Source: Bog-950 sp964423405 (GTDB taxonomy: Bacteria > Bacteroidota > Bacteroidia > Chitinophagales > LD1). Taken from it: a stretch of 64,000 bases of DNA. The stretch is taken from contig CAYREY010000017.1 of the NCBI GenBank assembly GCA_964423405.1, positions 3,390-67,389 on the forward strand. Direction: 5' to 3'. Below are positions 34,688-43,160 of the stretch, one piece after another (within the stretch, counting starts at the first letter, position 1; every line of letters begins with the position of its first letter). The notes beneath the pieces are model-generated. The model was given only the letters and a program-made list of their open reading frames with translations, ran no database searches and was not told where the DNA came from. Position numbers and translations under genes: made by a program.

Positions 34688-36181
34688 ATGAAGTTAAGCA
34701 AACTGTATCCGCTTCTTGCTTTGCCGCTACTGATAGCCTCGTGCGGTAAAGAAAAGTCGTCGGTAACCGGATGGAACTACAATGACTCTAAAAACGGAGG
34801 ATTTGAAGTAGTAAAATACCAGGGGCAGGAAACCGGCCCGGGCCTGGTGTATGTTCAGGGTGGTACCTTTGTAATGGGCAACACCGAGCAGGATGTAATG
34901 TTTGAATACCACAACGTTCCACGCCGCGCTACAGTTTCGTCTTACTACATGGATGAAACAGAAATTGCCAACGTACACTACCGCGAGTACCTGTACTGGA
35001 TGAACCGTGTGTTTGGTACCGATTTTCCGGATGTGGTTAAAAAAGCACTTCCCGATACACTGGTATGGCGCGATGAGCTTGCTTACAACGAACCTTACGT
35101 GGAGTATTACTTCCGCCACCCGGCTTACGATTTCTATCCCGTGGTAGGTGTTAACTGGCTACAGGCTAACGACTTTGCTGCATGGCGTACTGACCGTGTA
35201 AACGAAAGAATACTGATTAACCAGGGTGTACTTGCCGAAAACCCTTCGCAGGTAGGTAGCGATAACTTCAATACCGAATCGTACCTGGTAGGCCAGTATG
35301 AAGGAGCTGCCGGCAAACGTCCTAAAAAAGACCTTAACCCTAACGGTACCGGTACCCGCCACGTGCGTTTGGAAGACGGTATTATGCTACCAGCTTACCG
35401 CCTGCCTACCGAGGCTGAGTGGGAGTACGCAGCTTTGGGCCTGATAGGTAACCAACCTGCTACCAGCGAAGAGCGTATTACTGACCGTCGTATCTATCCA
35501 TGGAATGGTACCTCTACCCGCTACCCTAAATCGGGCCAGTGGCAAGGTGAGTTTCTGGCAAACTTTAAAAGAGGCCGTGGTGATAACATGGGTCTTTCGG
35601 GCCGCCTGAACGATAACGCCGACATTACTGCACCTGTTAAATCTTTCTGGCCAAACGATTTTGGTTTGTACAATATGAGCGGTAACGTAAACGAATGGGT
35701 ACTGGATGTTTACCGTCCAATGACTTCATCTGATGGTAACGATTTCCGCCTGTTCCGTGGTAACCAGTTTAAAACAAAAGTACTGGACGCTGAAGGCAAA
35801 CCGGTTGAAAAAGACTCATTGGGTAAAATACAATACCGCGACGTTACACAGGAAGAAAGTGCTAACCGCCGTAACTACCGCCGTGGCGACGTAAGAAACT
35901 ACGTGGACGGTGATGAAGTATCGAACGTAGATTACAAATTCGGTCAGTCATCATTAATTAACGAAGAGTCTCGTGTTTACAAAGGTGGTAGCTGGAAAGA
36001 CCGTGCTTACTTCCTGTCGCCGGGTACCCGCCGTTACTTAGATCAGGCATTAGCTACTGATGACTTAGGTTTCCGTTGCGCTATGGACCGTGTAGGTTCT
36101 CCATCGGGTAAAACCATGAAGAATGGCAAGGGTGGTAACAACTTCCCTAAAGAGAAAGGTAAACGCAAAATGAAAGGATAA
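34688..36181 (+). CDS. gldJ: gliding motility/T9SS lipoprotein GldJ
   Basis: A 497-residue lipoprotein with lipobox LIASC (Cys19). It has a formylglycine-generating-enzyme-like (SUMF1/C-type lectin fold) domain: PGLVYVQGGTFVMGN, the DETEIANVHYREYL strand, YRLPTEAEWEYAALG, MSGNVNEWVLD and the closing KGGSWKDRAYFLSPGTRRY. GldJ is required for gliding and T9SS function in F. johnsoniae and is related to GldK. Its C-terminal basic tail (KEKGKRKMKG) is typical. The codon choice is visibly more biased towards TACC/CGT-type codons than its neighbours, consistent with strong expression. murF follows after a terminator, the order known from Flavobacteriia. Confidence 0.93.
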   Translation: MKLSKLYPLLALPLLIASCGKEKSSVTGWNYNDSKNGGFEVVKYQGQETGPGLVYVQGGTFVMGNTEQDVMFEYHNVPRRATVSSYYMDETEIANVHYREYLYWMNRVFGTDFPDVVKKALPDTLVWRDELAYNEPYVEYYFRHPAYDFYPVVGVNWLQANDFAAWRTDRVNERILINQGVLAENPSQVGSDNFNTESYLVGQYEGAAGKRPKKDLNPNGTGTRHVRLEDGIMLPAYRLPTEAEWEYAALGLIGNQPATSEERITDRRIYPWNGTSTRYPKSGQWQGEFLANFKRGRGDNMGLSGRLNDNADITAPVKSFWPNDFGLYNMSGNVNEWVLDVYRPMTSSDGNDFRLFRGNQFKTKVLDAEGKPVEKDSLGKIQYRDVTQEESANRRNYRRGDVRNYVDGDEVSNVDYKFGQSSLINEESRVYKGGSWKDRAYFLSPGTRRYLDQALATDDLGFRCAMDRVGSPSGKTMKNGKGGNNFPKEKGKRKMKG

Positions 36182-36218
36182 GAAAGTTGACAGTTAGCTG
36201 TTAATAGTAAATACCAGA

Positions 36219-36250
36219 AAGTCCTCTGCTTACGCAGGGGACTTTTTATT
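36219..36250 (+). terminator. terminator after gldJ
   Basis: An 11-base-pair stem (36219-36229 with 36234-36244, one G-U pair) with a 4-base loop is followed by a T-rich tract. It sits between gldJ and murF, so murF may depend on readthrough or its own promoter. Confidence 0.8.
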
Positions 36251-36258
36251 TTCAGCCC

Positions 36259-37569
36259 ATGCAAATTGAACAGTTATACCATTTATATATTCAATGTACC
36301 GGTGTAACCACCGATACGCGTACCATAGGCACCGGTACTATTTTCTTTGCCCTGAAAGGCGAAAAGTTTAACGCCAACCAGTTTGCAGCCGAAGCACTGG
36401 ATAAAGGAGCTGCCTACGTAGTAATAGATGAACTGGCAAATGAAGATTGGCAAACACAATACGGCAACCGGCTGGTATTGGTAGATGATGTGCTTACTAC
36501 CTTGCAGCAATTGGCGGGCTACCATCGCAGGCAGCTAAAGTGCCCTGTAATTGCTATTACCGGCAGCAATGGCAAAACCACTACCAAAGAACTGGTAGCT
36601 GCTGTGTTGGCTAAAAAATACATAACCTACGCTACCAAAGGCAACCTGAACAACCATATAGGTGTGCCGCTTACATTACTAAGTATAAAAAGCGATGTAG
36701 AAATGGCAGTGGTAGAAATGGGCGCCAACCACCAGGGCGAAATAGCCGGTTACTGCCAGTACACCCAACCCGATTATGGTTTAATAACCAATATAGGCAA
36801 GGCACATTTAGAAGGTTTTGGCGGACCGGAGGGGGTGCTGAAAGGTAAGACTGAGCTATACCGCGACCTGGCTACAAGAAACGGCAAAGTGTTTTTGAAT
36901 GCCGATAACGAAAAGCTGGTAAGTAACTGGCAGCCGGCTGATGCTGGCCAGGCAATAACCTACGGAAAAACCGACGGTGTGTTTTGCAAGGGAAGTATTG
37001 GCAACAGTACCGAGTTTTTATCGGTGCAGGTAAATGGTGTAAGCATACAAACCAACCTGGTTGGTGACTACAATTTTGAAAATGTGATGAGTGCTGTATG
37101 CGTGGGCTTGTATTTTAATGTGCCCTTAGCCGAAATTAAAAACGCTATTGAATACTATACACCTACCAATAACCGGTCGCAGAAAATTACACAGGGCAGC
37201 AATACCATTATACTGGATGCTTACAATGCCAACCCCAGTAGTATGGCCGAAGCGCTCAAAAATTTTGAAAAGACCGAGGCGCTGCATAAAGTGGCTATTA
37301 TAGGGCAGATGATGGAACTGGGCGATTATGCGTATGCCGAGCATGAGAAAATAGTAGCTGCTGTTTCGGGGGCTGCATGGCAAAATACGTTGCGGGTATT
37401 TGTAGGCAATGGTTTTAGCATGCTTGCAAACACGGCTACACCTCATGTGCTGTGGTTTGAAACTACCGATGAAGTGAAAGCATGGTTTAAACAACAGGCG
37501 TTTGAAAACACGCTTATACTAATAAAAGGCTCGCGGAAGAATGAACTGGAGAAAATACTAAAGGATTGA
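36259..37569 (+). CDS. murF: UDP-N-acetylmuramoyl-tripeptide:D-alanyl-D-alanine ligase
   Basis: MurF, 436 residues, adds D-Ala-D-Ala to UDP-MurNAc-tripeptide, the last cytoplasmic step of peptidoglycan precursor synthesis. The three Mur ligase domains are visible: an N-terminal substrate domain (GVTTDTRTIGTGTIFFALKG), the ATP domain with P-loop AITGSNGKTTTKELV and the NHIGVPLTLL / VEMGANHQGEI strands, and a C-terminal domain with ILDAYNANPSSM. The start ATG at 36259 lies 78 bases after gldJ. The stop codon lies inside a hairpin shared with the convergent regulator gene. Confidence 0.95.
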   Translation: MQIEQLYHLYIQCTGVTTDTRTIGTGTIFFALKGEKFNANQFAAEALDKGAAYVVIDELANEDWQTQYGNRLVLVDDVLTTLQQLAGYHRRQLKCPVIAITGSNGKTTTKELVAAVLAKKYITYATKGNLNNHIGVPLTLLSIKSDVEMAVVEMGANHQGEIAGYCQYTQPDYGLITNIGKAHLEGFGGPEGVLKGKTELYRDLATRNGKVFLNADNEKLVSNWQPADAGQAITYGKTDGVFCKGSIGNSTEFLSVQVNGVSIQTNLVGDYNFENVMSAVCVGLYFNVPLAEIKNAIEYYTPTNNRSQKITQGSNTIILDAYNANPSSMAEALKNFEKTEALHKVAIIGQMMELGDYAYAEHEKIVAAVSGAAWQNTLRVFVGNGFSMLANTATPHVLWFETTDEVKAWFKQQAFENTLILIKGSRKNELEKILKD

Positions 37570-37604
37570 TGAATGAGAACACTGTTCGTCATCTATCAAT
37601 CCTT
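37561..37604. terminator. long imperfect hairpin at the end of murF
   Basis: aaggattgat (37561-37570) pairs perfectly with atcaatcctt (37595-37604). The inner sequence also pairs, with one unpaired base, around a small loop. The hairpin includes the murF stop codon. It lacks a strong T run, so termination is likely but not certain. Confidence 0.5.
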
Positions 37605-37643
37605 TAGGCTTTATATAGTTGGTTGCAACGTAACAAGGCCTGT

Positions 37644-38324
37644 TCAGGCATCGAACTTATAGCCAATTCCTTTTATGGTTTTGAAGTAATCGTCACCAAT
37701 TTTTTCGCGCAGTTTGCGGATGTGTACATCAATGGTACGGTCGCCTACAATGGTATCGTTACCCCATACCTTGCTTAATATCTCCTCGCGTTTAAACACA
37801 CGGCCCGGTTTGCTTACCAGCAGGTTCATTAGTTCAAACTCCTTACGCGGCAGCGATATTTCCTGCCCGCTTTTAATTACTATGTAGCGTTCGCGGTCTA
37901 TCTCTATATCGCCTACCTGTAGTTTAGATGAGCTTTCGTTGCTCTCTAACCTGCGCAGCAGGGCTTTAATACGGCTGATAAATACACGTGGCTTGATAGG
38001 TTTGGTAATGTAGTCATCGGCCCCTACTTCAAAACCGGCTATTTGTGAGTAGTCTTCATCGCGGGCAGTAAGGAAAGTAATGATGGTGTTTTTAAACTCG
38101 GGCATGTTACGCAACTCGCGGCAGGTTTCTATACCATCCATCTTGGGCATCATCAGGTCGAGTATTATCAGGTGCGGGTTCATTTTTTTAGCCATCTGTA
38201 TGGCTTCTACACCATCGCGGGCGGTGTACACCCAAAAACCCTCTTTCTCCAGATTGTATTTCATAAAATCCAGCACATCTGTTTCATCATCTACCAGTAA
38301 AACCTTAAAATCGTTTACTTCCAT
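37644..38324 (-). CDS. two-component response regulator, OmpR/PhoB type
   Basis: A 226-residue response regulator. The start at 38324 (MEVNDFKVLLVDDE) gives a standard receiver; a longer frame to 38363 adds 13 atypical residues. The receiver has the acidic pair DD, phospho-acceptor Asp56 (LIILDLMMPKMDG), Thr in FLTARD and Lys in YITKPIKP. The C-terminal winged helix (about 130-226) shows LPRKEFELMNLLVSKPGRVF and GDRTIDVHIRKLREKIG. No kinase gene is adjacent. Similar regulators in Bacteroidota are often annotated PhoB/RprY-like, but the target cannot be told here. Confidence 0.93.
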   Translation of the reverse strand: MEVNDFKVLLVDDETDVLDFMKYNLEKEGFWVYTARDGVEAIQMAKKMNPHLIILDLMMPKMDGIETCRELRNMPEFKNTIITFLTARDEDYSQIAGFEVGADDYITKPIKPRVFISRIKALLRRLESNESSSKLQVGDIEIDRERYIVIKSGQEISLPRKEFELMNLLVSKPGRVFKREEILSKVWGNDTIVGDRTIDVHIRKLREKIGDDYFKTIKGIGYKFDA

Positions 38325-38487
38325 TTTTTCTACTTTGTTTATAGTACAAAAGTACCTCTCCAATGTTAAGCCAACGTTAATACATTTTTAATATAGCTAC
38401 AGCAATAGGTTGTTAGTGCTGTGGCTATATGTTTCGTACAGGCTGATTTATAATATTTATATTTATGGCTCAACAATTTGCTTACCC

Positions 38488-39093
38488 ATGCGCCCAGTTT
38501 ACTTTATTTTCATTTATATGTGCCTGCTAACGGGTACTGCTACTGCTCAAAATGTAGCCGATTTAGAAACATTTGAAAAGGCCATAAAGCCCGGCACGCA
38601 GCTGATTTATGATGTTACAGAAACCAATGGCAAACGTTATCCGGTAGTGGTTACGTTAACCAGTGTAGGCCCCGATGTGGCTTATGAGTGGAAGGCTACC
38701 GGTGCTGAACCCAAAACCGGAACGGTAAGTATGAGCGCCGATGCCGTAGCTAAAGCCGAAGCGTTACATGTTGGATTTACCAGTGGTGATGTAAAAACAG
38801 ATGCAGAAACCGGACTAATTATAAGCCAGAAAGTGTTTAAAGATGTAGCGACAACCTCTACAGCTAATGTAAAAGTAAAGGGGAAAGACGACACCCCAAC
38901 TTTACTTAATAACGTAATAGGCGAGTATAACTTTAACCTGAACGGTGCGTTGGTAGCCATACCGGGCTGGGAACTGGAAGGAGGAGTAGAAAATGCCTAT
39001 ACTATACAAGTGCTGGAGTCGGCTAAGTTTCCGCTTATTTTTCAGCTTAATGCAGGCTGGAGGCTACAGCTGGTTGAAGTTAAAGTCCCTTAA
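38488..39093 (+). CDS. secreted protein of unknown function
   Basis: A 201-residue exported protein. The ATG at 38488 yields a clear signal peptide (MRPVYFIFIYMCLLTGTATA); a longer frame from 38410 only prefixes it with unlikely residues. The mature chain has alternating hydrophobic residues that suggest a small beta-sandwich, with GTQLIYDVTETNGKRYPVV and GWELEGGVENAYTI as distinctive pieces. There is no lipobox and no recognised domain. It stands alone between the response regulator and the patatin gene. Confidence 0.75.
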   Translation: MRPVYFIFIYMCLLTGTATAQNVADLETFEKAIKPGTQLIYDVTETNGKRYPVVVTLTSVGPDVAYEWKATGAEPKTGTVSMSADAVAKAEALHVGFTSGDVKTDAETGLIISQKVFKDVATTSTANVKVKGKDDTPTLLNNVIGEYNFNLNGALVAIPGWELEGGVENAYTIQVLESAKFPLIFQLNAGWRLQLVEVKVP

Positions 39094-39214
39094 ATTTCAT
39101 ACGTATTTACTTACCGGCTATGTACACTGCTATACACAAACAGCATTTATGCGTTAATTAGTAGCAGTTATACATCGTTTCTTTTACGTTTATTGTAGTT
39201 GAATAAGCCTGCCG

Positions 39215-41452
39215 ATGATTACCCTGCTTAAGGATTTTTATTACTCATTTCCGGTGCAGTTGTTTCTGCTATCGTTTAAACGGCATCAGTTTTTACTTCT
39301 TTTCTGGCTGCTGCTGTTTGCCATTGTAGTGGGCAAGTTTGGGGCAGGCATAGGTACCCACTCGGTACTGCTTGACCCTGAATATCTGGACAATGTAGGC
39401 TACCTGAGTTTTGCGGTGGTGGGTATTGGTTTTGGCGCCATGTTTATTACCTGGAATGTGGTAATGTACATACTTAACTCGCACCGGTTTCCGTTTATGG
39501 CCAGTTTGCAGTATCCGCTGGGTATGTTTATACTGAACAACTCTATTATACCCGGTTCGTTTTTTATTACCTATCTGGTGTCGGTTGTTATTTTCCGTGC
39601 CCAGTACGAGTATCAGGATTGGATTCATATAACGCTGGAGGTACTTGGCTTTATTGCCGGTTTTGTACTGGTGCTGCTTATTACAGCCGTGTACTTTAAC
39701 TTTACCAATAAAAATACCGGCAGTATACTGCAGGAGAACAAAGACCGCATACGCCGGAAAAAAGCCATGCGCCGGGTGCATTTCAGCGACCAGATGGAGC
39801 GTGAAGAGCTAAACCGGGTAGAGTATTATATTACCAACAAACTAAATATACGGCATACCCGCACGGTAGATCACTACGATCCAAAGCTACACCAATTGGT
39901 ATTCCGCCGCCACCATTGGAACGCTTTTATTGCTTTTCTTATCACCATGGCCCTGCTGGTTAGTATGGGTTTTTTTCTGGAGAATCCTTTCTTTCAGTTT
40001 CCTATAGCAGCTACGGGCTTTTTATTTGTAAGCCTGCTTATGTCGCTGTTTGGTATGTTTTTGTACTGGACCGGTGGCTGGGGTTCTACGGCTATTATAG
40101 CTTTTTTGCTTTTAGCCAACTACCTTACTAAATACGATGTGCTGGGTTTTCAAAGCAGGGCATACGGGCTTAACTATGACGTACCCAAAGCCTCCTATAA
40201 CCTGAATACATTCCGCGAGTTATCGTCCGATTCGCTGATAGCCAAAGACAAAGAATACTACCTGCCCATACTTGAAAACTGGTTGCGTAAAAACACCGAC
40301 CCGCGCAACCCCGGCAAGAAACCCAAAATGTATTTTATAAATGTAAGTGGTGGCGGCCTGCGGGCAGCTATGTACAGTACGGTAATGCTGCAATACTGCG
40401 ATAGCCTGGCTGCGGGCAACCTGTTTGATAAAGCATTTATGATAAGCGGTGCATCGGGTGGTATGTTTGCCACTACGTACCTGCGCGAATTGTTTTTACA
40501 GAAAAAGAACGGGCGGCCAATTAAACTAACCGACCCTGTGTGCACCGAAAACATATCGAAAGATATGCTTAACCCCATAGCACTATCTATATTGACCAAC
40601 GATGTGCTGATACCGTTCCATAAATTTAGCCTGCATGGTAAAAAATACAGTGTGGACCGTGGGTATGTGTTCGAAAAATTCTATTGCAGCAACGTGCAGT
40701 TTCCGTTTGAGAAAACAATAGCTGATTACCGGCAGGATGAGTACAGCGCCAAAGTGCCATTGATGGTATATCACACCACGGTAATGAACGATTCGAGGCG
40801 ATATTTTATTAGCCCTCACCCGGTATCTTTCCTTATGCGTCCGCACGGTAAAAAAGCACTGGATAATAAGCTGGAGATTGATGCTATTGATTTTGGCCGT
40901 TTCTTTAAACAGCAGGGCAGCGATAGCCTGCTGGTAACATCAGCCATGCGGATGAACGCAACGTTCCCGTTCTTTTTTCCTAATCCCGTATTGCCCAGCG
41001 AGCCCTCTACCTACGTAATGGACGGTGGGGCGTTAGATAACTTTGGTATTGAAACAACCCTTCGGTTCTTAAATACGTTTGGCGACTGGATTGATAAAAA
41101 CACCAGCGGTGTAGTAATTATACAAATACGCGACTCGGAAAAATTTGAAGAGCCGGCAGCCTCTGAAAGGAAAACAGTGATGGCCCGTATTACCGACCCG
41201 CTGGGTACGGTGTACAGCAACATGGAAAACATGCAGGATTTTTTGACCGACTACCGGTTAGATGAAATGAGTGAAGAACTACGCGGCAAGCTACAGTTTG
41301 TATTGTTTGAATACACCACCGAGAAGGCCGAGGATAAGGCCGCCATGAGCCTGCACCTTACTACCCGCGATAAAACAGATATTCTGCGCTCGGTTAAGCG
41401 ACCCAATAACGTAGCAAGTTTCAGAAAACTGGAGCAGCTTTTGGCAGAGTAG
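39215..41452 (+). CDS. membrane-anchored patatin-like phospholipase
   Basis: A 745-residue protein fusing a multi-pass membrane region (five to seven helices within residues 1-340) to a patatin-like lipid hydrolase. The catalytic pieces are the oxyanion loop VSGGGLRAAM, the nucleophile elbow G412-A-S414-G-G, and Asp603 in VMDGGALDNFGIETT, the Ser-Asp dyad of the family. Its active domain probably faces the cytoplasm or the inner-leaflet lipid. The large membrane module makes it unlike the common soluble or T9SS-exported patatins. It ends 15 bases from the convergent DinB gene. Substrate unknown. Confidence 0.85.
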   Translation: MITLLKDFYYSFPVQLFLLSFKRHQFLLLFWLLLFAIVVGKFGAGIGTHSVLLDPEYLDNVGYLSFAVVGIGFGAMFITWNVVMYILNSHRFPFMASLQYPLGMFILNNSIIPGSFFITYLVSVVIFRAQYEYQDWIHITLEVLGFIAGFVLVLLITAVYFNFTNKNTGSILQENKDRIRRKKAMRRVHFSDQMEREELNRVEYYITNKLNIRHTRTVDHYDPKLHQLVFRRHHWNAFIAFLITMALLVSMGFFLENPFFQFPIAATGFLFVSLLMSLFGMFLYWTGGWGSTAIIAFLLLANYLTKYDVLGFQSRAYGLNYDVPKASYNLNTFRELSSDSLIAKDKEYYLPILENWLRKNTDPRNPGKKPKMYFINVSGGGLRAAMYSTVMLQYCDSLAAGNLFDKAFMISGASGGMFATTYLRELFLQKKNGRPIKLTDPVCTENISKDMLNPIALSILTNDVLIPFHKFSLHGKKYSVDRGYVFEKFYCSNVQFPFEKTIADYRQDEYSAKVPLMVYHTTVMNDSRRYFISPHPVSFLMRPHGKKALDNKLEIDAIDFGRFFKQQGSDSLLVTSAMRMNATFPFFFPNPVLPSEPSTYVMDGGALDNFGIETTLRFLNTFGDWIDKNTSGVVIIQIRDSEKFEEPAASERKTVMARITDPLGTVYSNMENMQDFLTDYRLDEMSEELRGKLQFVLFEYTTEKAEDKAAMSLHLTTRDKTDILRSVKRPNNVASFRKLEQLLAE

Positions 41453-41467
41453 GCTACCATATTGCCA

Positions 41468-41914
41468 TTACGCTTCGCACAGCCTGCGGTGGTAGTTTAT
41501 TTGCCCCAGGTGGTAGCTAAGGTGCATTAGTAAATGAAACATCATTTGCCCGGTGGTTACCGTCTTTTCCTGCATTTTAAGCGGAAACTCCTTTTCAAAG
41601 TCGGCATCGTTCAGGCTGGCCAATGTGGTTTTAACTATGCCTGTTACGTTATCTATAGCCGCCAGTATTTCGGCACGGGGTGTGTTTTGGGTGCTAAACT
41701 CAAGATCGCGCTGGCGTACATAGCCGGTGTTGCCCAGGGTTGCACCTATAAAGTGGTTCAGGTTGCCCAGCAGGTGCAGGCTAAGGTTGCCGGCGCTGTT
41801 GCTAATATGGCCTTTTACCAGCCACATATCGCTTTCTGCTTTATATAAGGTAAGCTCATCTTTAAGTTTAAGTAAGTCGCGCTCGAAAAAGTGAATGAAT
41901 GTTTGGTTTTGCAT
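41468..41914 (-). CDS. DinB-like four-helix protein (second copy)
   Basis: A 148-residue DinB-superfamily protein. Its histidines fit a metal triad: one in the N-terminal helix region (LSLHLLGNLNHFIG) and the C-terminal HLLMHLSYHLGQINYHR cluster. It differs clearly from the DinB protein at 5597, so the two are separate family members and not recent copies. It is convergent with the patatin gene; the epimerase gene lies on the other side, divergent. Substrate unknown. Confidence 0.85.
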   Translation of the reverse strand: MQNQTFIHFFERDLLKLKDELTLYKAESDMWLVKGHISNSAGNLSLHLLGNLNHFIGATLGNTGYVRQRDLEFSTQNTPRAEILAAIDNVTGIVKTTLASLNDADFEKEFPLKMQEKTVTTGQMMFHLLMHLSYHLGQINYHRRLCEA

Positions 41915-41991
41915 AACCGTAAAATGATTTATTACCTAAAAGTAACAGTAAAATGGATAGTTGTGGTACTTCATTATACGCCCGTAAAGTT

Positions 41992-41999
41992 TATTTTTG
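41992..41999 (+). promoter_or_regulatory. putative -7 element of the epimerase gene
   Basis: TATTTTTG matches TAnnTTTG exactly and lies 21 bases before the ATG at 42021. No convincing -33 TTTG is seen at the right distance. Confidence 0.4.
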
Positions 42000-42020
42000 G
42001 CGCACAAGCAAAACTTCAGC

Positions 42021-43019
42021 ATGGCAATAAAATCGTTAGTTACCGGTGGTGCAGGATTTATAGGCGCGCACGTTACCAATGAGTTGATTAAGATGGGGCA
42101 CGACGTAGTGGTGTTGGACGACCTTAGTGGTGGGTTTGAAGAAAACGTTAACCCGAAGGCAACATTTGTAAAGGGGTCTATATTGGACAATGCCCTTGTT
42201 GAGCAGTTGTTTGCCGAGCATAAATTTGAATATGTGTACCACCTGGCTGCCTATGCTGCCGAGGGCCTTAGCCATTTTATTAAACGCTTTAACTACAACA
42301 ACAACCTGATAGGTAGTGTAAACCTGATAAACCAGGCTATACTGCACAAGGTAAAGTGTTTTGTATTTACCTCTTCTATAGCTGTGTATGGTGCCGGCAA
42401 GCCGCCGTTGCGCGAAGATATGATACCGGTACCCGAAGACCCATACGGCATAGCCAAACTGGCTGTGGAAATGGAGTTGCGCGTATCGCACGAAATGTTC
42501 GGGCTTAACTATGTTGTTTTCCGTCCGCATAATGTATATGGCGAGTACCAGAACCTGGGCGACCGCTACCGCAATGTGGTAGGCATATTTATGAACCAGT
42601 TGATGCAGGGTAAAGAGCTATCGGTATTCGGCGATGGTATGCAAACCCGTGCCTTTAGTTATATAGGCGATATAGCCCCTAGCATTGCTAACTGCGTAAA
42701 CATACCGGCCGCTTACAACCAGGTAATTAACGTAGGTGCCGATAAAGATTATACCGTAAAAGAATTGGCACATACCGTTATGGAGGCCATGGGTATAAAA
42801 GGCGAACTGCGCTACCTGCCGGCCCGTAACGAGGTAATGCACGCTTACAGCGACCACTCTAAAGCAAAGCAACTGTTTGGCGATACCGCTAATACCACTC
42901 TGTTGGAAGGCTTGCAAAAAATGGAAGCATGGGCTAAGAAAACCGGTATTAAAAAAAGCTCGAAGTTTGAGAATATAGAGATTACTGAAAAGCTGCCTAC
43001 GTTCTGGTTAGAAGATTGA
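42021..43019 (+). CDS. NAD-dependent sugar-nucleotide epimerase/dehydratase (GalE-like)
   Basis: A 332-residue extended short-chain dehydrogenase. The start at 42021 puts the Rossmann motif GGAGFIG at residues 9-15; an upstream TTG at 41997 overlaps a promoter-like element and is less likely. Catalytic Tyr142 and Lys146 (YGIAKLAVE) are present, along with the TSSIAVYG strand and RPHNVYGEYQ. The family acts on UDP- or GDP-sugars; the precise substrate is not readable. A glycosyltransferase gene follows on the same strand, which suggests a role in surface polysaccharide. Between them lies a palindromic repeat. Confidence 0.9.
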   Translation: MAIKSLVTGGAGFIGAHVTNELIKMGHDVVVLDDLSGGFEENVNPKATFVKGSILDNALVEQLFAEHKFEYVYHLAAYAAEGLSHFIKRFNYNNNLIGSVNLINQAILHKVKCFVFTSSIAVYGAGKPPLREDMIPVPEDPYGIAKLAVEMELRVSHEMFGLNYVVFRPHNVYGEYQNLGDRYRNVVGIFMNQLMQGKELSVFGDGMQTRAFSYIGDIAPSIANCVNIPAAYNQVINVGADKDYTVKELAHTVMEAMGIKGELRYLPARNEVMHAYSDHSKAKQLFGDTANTTLLEGLQKMEAWAKKTGIKKSSKFENIEITEKLPTFWLED

Positions 43020-43034
43020 TAAACGGGAGTGTAC

Positions 43035-43137
43035 TTGCGAGGAGGCTTTGCGGCGAAGCAATCTCCCTCTTCTTTGGAGTTAAGTTGTAGTAAGATTGCT
43101 TCGTCACGCCCAAAGCGGCGCTCCTCGCAATGACGGC
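43035..43137. repeat. palindromic dispersed repeat (MITE-like)
   Basis: An imperfect palindrome of about 100 bases. The outer arms ttgcgaggag (43035-43044) and ctcctcgcaa (43121-43130) and the inner arms cgaagcaatct (43054-43064) and agattgcttcg (43093-43103) pair perfectly. GAGGAG...GAAGCAATCT...AGATTGCTTCG...CTCCTCGCAATGACGG resembles non-coding repeats scattered through many bacterial genomes; I recall the type but cannot cite a source. Confidence 0.65.
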
Positions 43138-43160
43138 TTAGTAGATATAAGAACATAACC

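Noticed and set aside
41997..42020. TTG start eight codons upstream of the epimerase
   Set aside because: It overlaps a -7-like TATTTTTG; the ATG at 42021 gives the normal short N-terminus before GGAGFIG.
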